Positions 25,970 to 37,712 of a DNA stretch of 64,000 nt are shown piece after piece. How positions within the stretch are numbered: position 1 is the first letter of the stretch; the number at the start of each line of letters is the position of its first letter. The stretch is from Proales similis (lineage: Eukaryota; Rotifera; Eurotatoria; Ploima; Proalidae): positions 992,001 to 1,056,000 of the forward strand of contig JAGVRJ010000013.1 of the NCBI GenBank assembly GCA_019059635.1, in the 5' to 3' direction. A program made the translations under genes and the position numbers. A model generated the notes under the pieces. It made no database searches. It saw only the letters and a program-made list of their open reading frames with translations, and was not told the origin of the DNA.

Positions 25970-25987
25970 AGAGAGAGAGAGAGAGAG
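25970..25987. repeat. (AG)n microsatellite
   Basis: Second AG run in the same gap, 18 bp. Confidence 0.85.
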
Positions 25988-28317
25988 GATACTTCACGAT
26001 TCGCCGCTCGTCCGACTCGATCAGGCCTAATATTTTTGAGTAAGTTTCTTTATCTCGGAAGGCGATCATTGCTCGTGCAGTTCATTACCAAAAATATATT
26101 GCCAATTCTCATGTTCGAGTCTCACACGCCAATTGCTCCTGCCCTACACGGCCTATTAGCGGTTCCTGTCTGCTTTAATTTACTTGCTTAACTAGGCCTG
26201 ATCAATCAGTCTACTCGAACGTATGTCTATCTGGGTGCATTTGTCCGTACCAACTCGGCTGCCTGTGCGCGTGTGGTGCTCCATTGGATCAATTAAGTTC
26301 TCTAGGCTGGAAGTAGAAAAAAATCTGCCGAATATTTGCCGCGAAAAGCGAACAAGTTTAAAGCAAACGGTCGAGAGAGAGCAAAACAAGAAAAGCATTT
26401 ACATTGAGCGAGCTCTGTGATAGGCGTCCATAATTGCCATCTACATCATTAGCGCAGTGATTAACTGGTCTATGTGCATTTTGATTCAATTAGCTTATTA
26501 ATTACAAAAGATTAGAGGCCGATTAGACAGGTTGTGATTGGCTCCGATAGACGCTATCTATTTTTATTTGCTCGGCAGTCGATTGGCATTTATGCGGCGC
26601 ACGCGTTCATTGCTTTATTATTTCTGTTCGTTATATTTTTTTTTACTTTTATTCGCATCCAGTTGGCTTTCGCCTTTCCTCTCTCTCTCTGGCTGCCCTG
26701 TTCTCTATTCTACAATAATTAACCTGCCCGCTCGGCTCGCTGCTTCCTCTTGGACTCTAGCGCACTTAATTTAAGAGAACTTCCTGTCAGTTTCGTGTTT
26801 ATTTATTTTCGTTCATTTTTCGCATTCAGCTTGTAGCCGCTCTTTCCCTGTTGCGAGTTCTCATTTGGACAAACACGATTCTAGGCCGCATCTGCGTCGG
26901 TGATCCATTCAACGCCGCATCAAAGCAAACAAATTTTGCTACATGCGGCAAACAGATCGAGGCAGCAATCGGCTGGCTTGAAATCTGGCAATTTGCGCGT
27001 CTCGTTAGTAGGCACTTCCGTTTTCCAATCTTTCGGTATCATGTGCGATCTCAACGGCCAACAATAGAATATCGGGCCAATAAATTAACCAACCCGCAGA
27101 TTTGGGTGCGAACCAGTTTGAAGCGTATATTGCGCATTGTCACCTGCTGGCCGGACATGCCGTGTCGAATGTCACGAAAGCATTTTAGCGAAGCCATATT
27201 CTGGCGTGTCAACAGACAATCATTGAAATTCGAATTTGACACAGCACACATATATATATTTATAATGACGATGATGTAAATATTAATAAGGTTTAAATTG
27301 GACCGGCAACGACGAGCTAAATTGTGCGAAATCGTTTTGAGAGTGTGTTGTGTAGCATAGGTCGATGGGCTCAGATTGATACGCGCGCACTGTGTGTGTG
27401 CGTATGAAATTGATTTGATCAAATTAGTCAGCTAGTTTGGCGAAATTAATGGCCGAGAAGAAATTGGCAATATTCGTGAGCAGAAGCATTTAGACTGAGC
27501 AAGTAGATATTTAAATGCAGCTTATGCTTGGCTTGTTGGAAATCATGTCCTGTCGACGGCTGGCGAGCAGGCACGCGCGTTAATGGGCTATGCACGGGCG
27601 TAGGTAGAAAGCCATCACGACGATGCTGTTGATGACGGCGACGACGATGATGATGGTGACAAATTTGTAGCAAATAAACGCGATATTAAAGTCAATCGGC
27701 GCTCACGCCATTCCAATTTTGTTTTTTATTTTCGACTTGACTATGATCGCTCGATTTACGAGCATTTTTGTTACATTTAAGCCGAATCGACTTATTTACT
27801 TTGAGATAAGGGCTCCAGCACACTCTCTCCCTTCACTCGTCGCCCCCCTTGCTGGCCATCTAATGCCGATGCGCAACCTGTGCGTCCTAGCCTGTCGTCC
27901 TCAGGCACGCCGATTCATTCCTCCCTATCGCTCGCTCATTTAGTACTTGATTTATTTTTATTTCTCATTTTTCGATTGCAAAGCGGAAGCTCACTCGATG
28001 CTTAATAGGCATTTGTTCAGTTATTTAACTGATAAGCGCTTCTACTTTGGACAAACACGCGCCCTATGATTTATGGCCACTGTTTTTTTTTTGACTAGAG
28101 CGCTCTCAAACGCCAAACATTTTTCAAAGCAAGCTCACACAATCAAAGTCAAATGTTCACTCTAATAACTGCATTCGGTGTGATTGGCGTGTTGGCGGTC
28201 GTTCAATCGACCGAGAACGTCTGTTCGGTCCAGTTCGCTTCAGAGCGTTAAGACAGAAAATTTCGATTTAGATAGTTCGTCATAGTGAAGGAGAGCGAGA
28301 GTCAAATCTGCGAATTA

Positions 28318-29754
28318 ATGGACGCCTCGACGCTATTGTACCTGAGCAAAATAGCGAGCAGCTATCCAGAAATGGCAGCCGCGCTGGCCTCCTCAAGTCA
28401 GGACTCGTATCAACAGGCGCTGCTGGGTCGGGAGCTGGCCGTGTCCGGTGCCAGCCCGTCATGGGAAGGAGGCATGTTCAACTCTTTAGCCGAGAACTAT
28501 CTAAGGAAAATCTACTCAGATACACTGAACGCTGCTCACATACAAAATGCTCTGAACGCGTCGAACGGCTCTTCGCCGATCTCTCACTTGTCGGTGAGTG
28601 CGACGCCGCCCATGTCGCCACACAAACGAAAGCATTCGAGCCAAGAGTCAGCTTCGACTCATGGCCGCGACAAGTCGTTGAACAGCTCGGGCTCAGAAGA
28701 GGCTGCCGACAAGGCTGGTGTCGTGAATGGTTCAAGCCGCTTCTCAATCGATAACATCCTTGGACGCTCCACAGATCGAATGAGTGCCGCCCGATCTGAT
28801 GCGATCAGTCAAGAGCAAAGACGCCAACTGCTCGAGCTGGTCGCTCAACTCGGCCCGGCAAATCTCTCATTCAATTCCAGAAGCGATTCGAACTTGATGG
28901 ACTGCGAGGGCGTAAGGCCTGAGGCGAACGAGAATCTCAGTAAAAGAGAGACAGCCGAGTCTCACTCGACTGTCGACGACAACTCAGATAGTGGTGAGTG
29001 GCCATTCACTGCCGCAGCTCCTTCTCATCGTGAACAATTTCTCGCAGACTCCAACCAGGAAATGTCGAGCGATTCGAGGAAAAAGAAGAAGGCTCGAACC
29101 ACGTTCAGCGGGCGGCAGATATTCGAGTTGGAAAAGCAGTTCGAAGCGAAAAAGTATTTGTCGTCAAGCGAACGGGCCGAAATAGCCAGTCTGCTCAATG
29201 TTACAGAAACGCAGGTAAGTGCAAGCCTGAGAGCGTGATCACGAATGCATTTGAAGCTAAGCGAGACGTTCAAGGTGAAAATCTGGTTCCAGAATCGACG
29301 CACCAAATGGAAAAAGCAGGAGAACATCACGAACGAGGAGGCGGCCGAGCACAAAATAGGCGGAAAGCGCTACGAGAAGAAGTTTTACGAGACAGTGAAC
29401 GACCGCTCGGTGGCAGCAATCCCGTTCAGCAATGTCTACGGCAATCTCAGCCTCCATCCGTCGCTTGGATCGTCGGCGGCCGCCGCAGCTGCAGCTGCTG
29501 CAGCGGCAGCAGCCACTTATGGCCTCGGCTTCAATTTTTTCGGCGGCCTCGACAGTGCAAACGTGTTGCCAGAAAAAACTGCCTGCCTAAAGCTGGCGCC
29601 AGTTCGCGAGCAGACAAACGATGAGGACGAGTCAAGTGTGGACCAGATCTCGCCCAGAACCTCTGTCTCTGGCAAACTCGACTCGTCCAAAGCACTGAAC
29701 AGCTTCTCAAGCGACGAACATGAGTCAAATTCGACTGGCCAAATTAGGGAATGA
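28318..29754 (+). CDS. NK7: NK7-family homeobox transcription factor
   Basis: NKL-subclass homeodomain factor. Exons 28318-28993, 29048-29214 and 29275-29754 give 440 residues. The homeodomain reads [21 protein letters not shown], then [22 protein letters not shown] and, after an intron, [15 protein letters not shown], followed by [12 protein letters not shown]. The [12 protein letters not shown] start and the AAEHK tail after the homeodomain fit the invertebrate NK7 family best; Hmx and NK1 share parts of helix 2-3 but not both ends. An eh1-like Groucho-binding motif [10 protein letters not shown] sits well upstream, as in many NK repressors. A 13-residue alanine tract follows the homeodomain. 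The 54-bp first intron is a multiple of three and has no stop, so retention would also keep frame. Confidence 0.88.
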
Positions 29755-30214
29755 TTGGCACTCTTCTAACGTCTGTTGTGTATTAATTCACCGATTCACT
29801 GAGAGAGTCGACAGCACTTGGCTCCGAATAGCTATCGTCTGTGTCTTTATGTTTGAGTTTATCTCTATTTTATTTCCATTTTGCTCGCTTCAGTGGCTTT
29901 TTGTTTTAGCTTTCATTCTGGACAAAACAGAATTCTTTTCGTTGTTGATCAATCGTTCGCTTTACTTGGCGCCTCTGAAATTCAATTTTCTTCTCTAAAT
30001 CGTTAAACAACAATAATAAACTCGTTCGGTCATTGAAATTTCGAATGTTCTTGTTGATTTCGCTCTTTTTAGCCGAAGCCAAACATGAGACAATGAGACA
30101 AATATTTGGCCCTTTTGAGCGCATAATTTCAACAGATTGCAACAAGACGCTGGTGGTGGTCGCATTCGTCGACACATCATTCAAAAGCGAGGAAAAAGAG
30201 ACCGAGCGAAGGAA
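29755..30214. other. NK7 3'UTR and SRP72 promoter
   Basis: AT-rich, with AATAAA at about 30014-30019. No coding sequence recognised beyond the flanking genes. Confidence 0.45.
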
Positions 30215-32685
30215 ATGAGCGAGAAAAACGCAGAGCAAATAAAGGCCCTGTACACTGAGCTGGCCAAGGTGGCGCCCAGCAAAGATTGGGAGCGAATCCT
30301 CAAGATTGCCAAGAAGAGTAGGATTCGAACATGTTTGTATTGAGTCTCGGTCTAATCGAAAAACTCAAAGTACTCGGCTTGTCAGTGAACGAGAAGAAAG
30401 CGTTTCAGTGCAAAATCGTCTCGTTGATTCAACTTGACCGATTTGAAGAGGCGCTGTCTTCAATTGAAAAGCACCACGACACTGAAGGTGTCGAGTTCGA
30501 ACGAGCCTACTGTGAGTACCGGTCGAACAGATTCGAAAAGGCCTACGACATATTGTCGCAGCTGGAAGAGAAGAGCGACAGGGAAAAAGAGCTCTTCGCC
30601 CAAGTCGTAAGTTGCAGCTTCATGCTTCTCATCTCCGGCCATTGAATATAGGCACCGTAGACCTATCGACTCGAGCGATATCAAGAGAGCTATGAGAACT
30701 ACCGCGATTTGATAAAGAACGCCCAAGACGACTATGAACTAGAGAGACAGACCAACTTTTCTGCTGTGGTGGCCTCAATGGCGCAGAGCGGAGGTCCAGT
30801 CAAGGAACTAGTAAGAGCCAGCCGACATCCCTATCGACCCAATAATTGCAATTGAAGCGTGTCGAAGGACTTGGGCGAGAGCGAAGCAGATAATTACGAG
30901 CTGTGCTACAACTCGGCCTGTATTGAGATAAGCAAAGGCGAATATGAAGCTGCTGCGTGCAAATTGTCGCAAGCAGAGAAGCTGTGCTGTGAAACTTACG
31001 AAGATCCCGAGGACCAGGAAGTGCTCGAATCGGAGCTGCCGATCATCAAGTGGGTCATTCGTCACCTCAAATCACTCTAAAAGGCCTCGCGCTAATCTGT
31101 TTCGCTAAAGAGTTCAACTTGGCTATTGCCTTCAAAAATTGGGCAAAACTGCCGACGCTCTGGCTATTTACAATGAGACTTTAAAGAAAAAGTGAGTCAA
31201 CTCAAACTGGTCCCAATCAACTTGGTCAAGATTCTAAAATTGACAGACCTTCGGACGTGAGCGTGACTGCGGTGGCCTCCAACAACCTTGTTTGCATAAA
31301 TCGCGATCACAATGTGTTCGATTCCAAAAAGCGAATGAAAGCGGCAACTGCGTCCGATTTGAGCCTGAAACTCAACTCCCACCAGAAGCGACTGATCGCC
31401 TTCAACGAAATTCTCTTCTCCATTCTTGTCAATCAGGTGAGTCGGGTAATCTAGTGACCGTGAAGGCTTATTTTGATCTCGTTTTGAACAGCGAGAAACA
31501 GCCGTCCGACTCTTGGAAAAGTACAAACTGAACAACAACGATTCGATCGGCGCTGCCCTGCTGCGCTACTCTCAGCTTTATCGCGAAAAGAAGTTTGCCG
31601 AGGCCGAGAAAGTGATTCGGGACGTGGCCGATCAGTCCGAACAAGCGTCCTATTGTCTGCTTCAAGCACTGGTCGCTCAATCTAAACACGATGCTAGCAT
31701 TCAGCTTCTTAACAAGCTGCTGGCCAGCAGATCCTATCGCATGGGCATTGTAAATCCATGAATTGTTATTGCGTCAATGCTCAGTGAAACCGTTTTGTTC
31801 TAGGTGAGCGCACTGGCCACTCTGCTCAAGAATCAGAAGAAGAGCGACGAGCTGAAAAAGCTCTACGTCGGCGCAATCGAACACTTGAAGCAAACGGGAG
31901 CCGATCCGGATCAAATCGAAACGCTGACAAGAGAATTCGCCAACTTCCAAATTGAGACTGGAAATTTGAAAGAAGCGTGCCAGTCACTTGAAGAGCTGCG
32001 ACGTCAAAATCCAAAGAACCACAAGATTCTGTCCAAGCTGATCAGCATCTATTCGAAAATTGACCCGCAAAAGGCGAGCAAGTGAGTAAAATGCACTAGC
32101 AGGCCGCCGTAGAGGTCGAACTGAACGCGCTTCTTGATTAGACTTGGCCAAGAGCTGCCTTCTTTGGAGGACATCATGGGCGACAAGAGTGTTGATATCG
32201 ACTCGCTGGAAAATCAGTTCGGCTTGCTGAGCATGAGATCGGCCAAGATCAAGTCGACGCTTGCAAGTGGTCAGCTCAAGTCGCCTGAAAAGGTCAAGAG
32301 CCCGGAAGCTGTTGGCGAGAAAAAGAAAAAGAAGAAGAGAAAGATTCGTTTGCCGAAGAACTATGATCCGAGCGCGCCAATCGATCAAGAGAGGTGGCTC
32401 CCGCTGCGTGAGCGTTCCTATTACCGAGGTCGGCGAAAGAAGAAGGGAAATTTGATCGGAAAGGGAACTCAGGGCGAAGTTTCTTCCAGGTAACCAATCT
32501 CGGACAAAATTTTCGACACCTTTTTTTTTATAAAAAAAAACTGCAGGGAAACCGCAACGAGCAGCGCAAATCCAGCGCAATCACCGCGTGGCGGCAAAGT
32601 TCATACGCCGGACGTTTCCGACCGAAATCGACCCAAAGGAACTGGCGGAGCTCAAAAGAAAAAGAAAAAAGGCTCCAAATGGTGA
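30215..32685 (+). CDS. SRP72: Signal recognition particle subunit SRP72
   Basis: TPR-rich scaffold that with SRP68 binds 7SL RNA and helps target ribosomes to the ER. Starts MSEKNAEQIKALYTEL and spans about eleven short exons. Conserved blocks: KIVSLIQLDRFEEALS, ERAYCEYRSNRFEKAYD, TYRLERYQESYENYRDLIK, LCYNSACIEISKGEYEAAAC, NNLVCINRDHNVFDSKKRM, VSALATLLKNQ, LKEACQSLEELRRQNPKN. The RNA-binding tail shows LPKNYDPSAPIDQERWLPLR, ERSYYRGRRKKKGN and IGKGTQG, which are diagnostic of SRP72, and ends KKKKKGSKW. The last exon begins after a poly-pyrimidine/poly-A intron at 32491-32547. It sits between two homeobox genes with no functional link to them. Confidence 0.95.
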
Positions 32686-34655
32686 TTCGAGACCCGCATT
32701 CAGTGAGTGCCGTAACCAGCCTTCAGATTTCAATAAAGCCCCGAAGCGATTTGTTCGATTTTGAAAGCATTCGTACTCAGAGGTGGGCGAACGAGGCGAG
32801 AATGAGACAGGAGAGAGAAATCGATTCCACTTGAGCGCACAAGCGGATGATGAATTCACGAGGCGGGTGTCGCTAAATTGGCTTGAAGTGGCGTGAAAAG
32901 AGCGCATCGGTTAAGTGAGATGAACAAGCCAGCGAGAGAGAGAGACTGAGCGAGAGCGTGAAGTAGAATGGATTGTATAAATTAGAAGCAAGGCGGCTGC
33001 TTGTAATGAAAATCACATTTTGCTTTAAAAAACGAAAGGCTAATTGAGCGATGGAGCACCGAACGACAAGAGGCGAGAGGAGATGCTCTAAGCCGATTAG
33101 AGAGACGCAGATGCTGCCGATCGTCCGCCCAACGATGGAATCAACCTTCGTGGCGATTGATGGAAAACGCTTTCGCCTAATTAAACAATTAATTAATTAG
33201 GCAAACGCCTAATTATCTAATCAGGTCGACCATCTCTGCTTGGATAACGTTTATCGCTCCTTCTTGTTCGTTCATTTTGCTTATCGTGATCGAGTCAGCT
33301 TTTTGTTCAATTCTCATGACATCTAAGTCTGAGATGCAGAGACAAGCAGCTTACGAACAGGTATGGGGCGTTGGTAACAAGACCTCGCCATCCCTCAGAG
33401 AGAGAGAGAGAGCTCGCATGCGTGCGTGTTGGAGCAAACACGCTCGGAGCATTCATGTGTAAAAAGGCAGCATTTGGCTGAACAGCGGGTTGCCGATCGT
33501 GACCAAGTCGAGTCTGGCAAGGCGCTTTTTTACGCAACTCAAGCGCGTGCTAATTTGCACTGCATGATTAAATTGACTCCTTTTCTCCTCTCTCTCTCTC
33601 TTCGTGCTTTCTCTAATCTCCTTAAATGAGTTCTTCTCATTCACTGGCTAATTGACCGGGCGAAAGCATCCTGACTTGTTCACTGTTATCAGTCGATCAA
33701 GCGATTCAAATCAGGCGGTCCCAGCCAATTGGCGCTAGCGAATGGCGACAAATTCTGTTCCTGTCTGGGCACTCTAGCCCTCCCGCAGTGTGATCGCGCC
33801 TATTTCCATTCGACTACAATCCGACTCGATTCGCCTTGCCAATATGGTCGAGGCAGTTTCCTCATGTTTGATATATTCGATCGAATGAGTAACTTGAGAC
33901 CAATGACCAACTTCTAAACGGCAAAGGAAGCAGAGCGAGGGGGAGGTGGTCGGCGCGTAAACTATGGATTCTTGGTTTTGAATAGTTTGTAATCAAATAC
34001 GCTGAAAATTGGAGAAAGAGGCCAAGCTGGTGCGCATAAAAGACCTGGCGCTTGGAACTTAACTGGCGGCGGTGGCGGCGCGATAATTTACGCTCGACGA
34101 TGGAATTCAGGCTTTGATCAAGTAGCGCTCGGAAATCGTCGTTTTTTGTTCAATCGTTTCTCAGCGAATTCCTAAACAAACACGATAGGATCAGTGCGCT
34201 GATTGGCCGACGCGCGCAGTGCAAGCTGATTCGCTGCAATCAGAGAAAAAAAATCAAAGAATTGGCCCTGTCAACTTAAATTAGTCACCTACTGGTCGAT
34301 GTTGGACTACAATAAAAATTCCCTCAGGGCCGAATGTCTCTACCTTTCTTTCACTCGCTCTCCCCGTCAGCTCTCTCTGTCTGTGATTCAACTAGCTCAC
34401 ACGCTTTGGTTGGCTGCTCACATTCCCATGCATCGACTCTTCTTACTCTTTTCTTCTTACTTTTTCGCATTTATTTAAATACTCTTTTAATATGCTTTTT
34501 TTGTAACACTCAGAGAACTGTGGGCGCTGTTTTGCTAAACAATTTACAAAATGCAAATAGAAGACAATAGAAACAAACATAAAGAAACGAGCAAGAGAGA
34601 AAAAAAAAATTAGGGCGACGGGTGGGCTGGCTAGTCAGAGAACAAGTCAGACAGA
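32686..34655. other. Non-coding region between SRP72 and Dlx (convergent 3' ends)
   Basis: AATAAA at 32732-32737 probably ends SRP72. The rest lacks coding signal. It contains a 10-bp inverted repeat of homeodomain-core type (33175-33215), an AG run near 33401-33412, CT runs near 33590-33602 and TATAATTT-poor AT-rich DNA. Minus-strand poly(A) signals for Dlx may lie near 34470. Confidence 0.5.
33175..33215. promoter_or_regulatory. Clustered GCCTAATTA motifs with inverted repeat
   Basis: GCCTAATTAA (33175-33184) and its perfect reverse complement TTAATTAGGC (33193-33202) flank an 8-bp spacer that itself contains AATTAA. A third GCCTAATTA follows at 33207-33215. TAATTA is the core site of ANTP-class homeodomains, so this is a candidate regulatory element 1.4 kb beyond the end of Dlx. 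Function is inferred only. Confidence 0.4.
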
Positions 34656-36089
34656 TCACATGGGCATTCCGTACAACGGCATAGAGTTGGACATGGCCGG
34701 TCCGAACGAGTTTTGATTCACCTCGGCCGCTTTTGCTTGTGCAGGCCATGCAGTGTTCTGGGCCAAGATAGACGCACCCACGAGGCCGGCGCTCTCATAT
34801 GAATATGAATCGACCGGCTGAAAACCGGCCATCATGTGACTACCGTACATGCCAGGTCCGAACGACGGGTCAAAATCAAACGCAGTTGCTTGGGGCGCGT
34901 ATTGAAACTGCCGGGCAGCTGGATAGCGATTGGCGTCGCCAAAAGATGTTGAGCTGTTGACTAAATATTTCTCACTGCTCGAGACCAGTCTGCTCAGCAA
35001 GGTTTCGTTCTCGCCCGGCTTGTAGGAAGAAGTGCCAAGCGACGGCGAGCTGAACTGAGTTGCCTGATATTGAGCGGCCGATTCAGAGAACTTTCTATTC
35101 TCTTGGCTTCCAATCGACTGAGCCGCGTAGTAGATATTGGCCCCTGTGGCCGCCGCCGGCGGATAAAAGCAGTTTGTCTGGTCGATCTTGCGAATGTTGA
35201 CGCCGCTCTCGTTCGAGTACGCGCGGTTAGCAGGCGAGTGAGAAGAGAGAGGAGAGGGCGAAGAGGAGCAGAACGAAGAGTTGGGCGTAGAGACTCGGTT
35301 GCCGGCTTCTGTTTTGATCTTTTGACTTTTCCTCTTCTCGGTCGAAGAGCTTATTGCCTCCGAAGTTAGACGCTCTACGTCGCCCGAGTCGTCTTGCTCT
35401 TCGCTTGCTTCCATCAAAGAGGAATCGGTTGAATTTGAGCCAGTCTTGACATTTTTCTTGAATTTGGATCGCTTGTTTTGAAACCAGATTTTCACCTTAT
35501 TTAGAATTAGAGAACAGTGAGACAAGCCAAAGAGCAAAAAAATGCAAAGCGATTGATGCCAACCTGGGTCTGGGTCAGGCCGAGAGACGCAGCAAGCTCA
35601 GCGCGCTCCGGAAGTGCCAAGTACTGAGTGCGTTGGAAGCGTTTGTTCAGTACTTGAAGCTGCATGCTTGAGTAGATGGTTCGCGGTTTCCTGATCTTTT
35701 TGCTTCTCATGCGTCGTCCCGGCGGACCGTTCGACTCGGGTGCCTTGCCTTCTACTGGAAATTTGAAGAGCGGCGTGCGAAATGCGCCATTTCGAGCAGC
35801 CCCTACCTTGGGCGTTGAAGACTTCAGAGGACATGCTGGCCGGCGGCTGATAGGTGGAGAATGACTGGAAAGAAGTTTGACTAAACGCTGGCTCATTTAG
35901 AACTGGATAGGCCGGTTGACTGAACGGGGCATAGTCGTTCGGACGGGGCGTTTGGTAGCCGCCGGCCTCTTTTCCCAAGCGAATGCTTTCGTTCTGCGGG
36001 TAGAAGCTTTCCTCGCGCGACCTCAGTGCGTTGTTCTCAGTTGATGCGGTCGAATGCTGATCTCTGTTGACTGCGATGTCGCCGTTCAT
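34656..36089 (-). CDS. Dlx: Distal-less/Dlx homeobox transcription factor
   Basis: Homeodomain factor for outgrowths, sensory cells and forebrain in animals. Exons 36089-35807, 35754-35564 and 35495-34656 give 437 residues. The homeodomain is nearly identical to vertebrate and fly Dlx: [43 protein letters not shown] then, after an intron, [19 protein letters not shown]. The N-terminus has the SKSAF-region-like Ser/Tyr composition, and the C-terminus is Tyr/Ser/Pro-rich, ending SMPLYGMPM. Joining exons 1 and 2 ([22 protein letters not shown]) needs an intron at 35806-35755. A TATAAAT on the minus strand near 36570 is a possible TATA box about 480 bp upstream. Confidence 0.95.
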
Positions 36090-37712
36090 GTTCAAGATTC
36101 AACTTGCCTCTAGTCGGCACAAATAACAAGTGTTTGCTTTAAATCGAACTCAAAATCAACGAGGCATGAGCGTTCAGAGAAGCGTCGGTCACTCAGACAT
36201 CCGTTGCACATGCCCATGTGAGAAAAGTAAGCCGAAAAAGAATCTGAGACTTTAATTGCTCTTGGATAGACATTGAATTGTCGCCAAGTGCAAGCGACAC
36301 ACACTCACACGCCCAAACACAATGCGAACCAGGGAGTCGGCAGTGAACGAATGCGCGAATAGATGTGAAATGGAGTATGAAGAATTGAGTTGAATTGGGC
36401 ATAGCGAGCGCTCAAATAATTAGTAGGTAGGAGAGCAAGCACATTCAACTACGACGATGAGGACGACGACGACGAGTGTGCGTGTGTTTGTGAGACAGAA
36501 TGGAAGAGAAAAAGAGAAGAGCTGTAGACTCGAAGCGAGCGCCTCACAATATCGGCAATTAAAATTTATAAGAGCCGCGGGTTTGCTTATTTTGGTCTAG
36601 AGAGGGAGGTGTCGAATTGGCAAGTCATTTTAAGTGGATTATGAATCTGAGGTGTAAATAAAAAGCACAAACGCTCATTGGCTGTTGACTCGATGCTTCC
36701 AACCGAGCAGTGCATTTTGATTCGCTCGCGTTCGATCAGGGTGTGTGTGTGTGTAAAGATGCTCGAAAATATTTCTTTTTGTTCACCTCTGTTTGGCTCA
36801 CTGACTCGGCGCAACAGCCTCACGAGCTAGCAACCAAGCAAGAAATCGAGCAGGTAGCTCTAACGGCGCATCAGTCAGTGGCGCAGGCAAGCAGGCCGGG
36901 TTTAAATTGATGCACTTGACGTAGATAATCGATAAGTGGAATCGTGAGCGATGCTTCAAATGGCCATTAGAAACGGCCTATTTAGCTGAATGAGGCGCGG
37001 TTGCAGCAGCAAATGAAAGGGTCACGAATTGAGGAAAAGCGCAATTAAATCGACGGAGGATTTCGTCGAAAATCGGAGACATCATAATTTGATAGGGTAA
37101 GACGAGCGCTTGCACATCTATGATCATCCCACAAGGGGCAGCAAAGAGTAAGAAGAGGCAGCAGCAGCACTTAGGCTCGCGTGTAGCGCTTTTCGAGCGG
37201 AAGCGACTCACCGGAGCGAACGCCGCTGCCAAGCAAATGATTCACTCAGCCAGCTTCAGTCAGTTGGCATCCTTCTCCGCTCTTGTGTGTTGACTCGCCA
37301 CATCAATGCCAAATAGCTGTTGTTTGTGTATCAGCTCTCTCCGTGACACTTGTCCCTGCCTCTTTGCCTCTTCGATTAGAGGGTGCATCAAACCACACCG
37401 ATTAAAGTCAGTGACGACTACCAAAACAGCCGATTATTGGCTAGGTGTAATGCATAGGCCGTGCGATCAAGTCAGAATCAAAAAGCTAAGCCGCTCCTGT
37501 TGTTGTCCCCTTCTGCTGTGGTCAGTCTCGACCCTCAAGCCAGATAGAGCAGCAGAATCGCAGAAAATTGCACAAAGATAAAGAGACCAAGCAAGTGCTC
37601 GCGTTTACTCTACAATTCTAAACACTCAATAGGACGCTAATACGGTTCCTCAGAAGCATCGACAGAGACTAGCTTTGTGCTGGCAAATGACCAAGAAAAA
37701 ATGAATAGAAAT
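36090..37712. other. Dlx upstream region and 3' flank of NCS gene A
   Basis: No coding sequence recognised. Features seen: GAC/GAT trinucleotide run near 36450-36475, a TG run at 36739-36754, and TTATAAATTTTAATT on the minus strand near 36558-36574. Confidence 0.45.

Larger units (their letters stand above)
23904..28317. other. 4.4-kb non-coding region upstream of NK7
   Basis: No coding exon or RNA gene could be supported. The sequence is AT-rich with many TAATTA/TTAATT cores, an AG repeat at 25372-25394 and another at 25970-25987, and GAT/GAC trinucleotide runs around 27618-27660. As the longest gap next to a developmental homeobox gene, it is the most likely place for NK7 (or Gsx) enhancers. 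Confidence 0.5.

Noticed and set aside
27051-27422. 123-codon minus-strand frame in the NK7 upstream gap
   Set aside because: Contains microsatellite-derived YIIVIINIYM sequence and no family signal.
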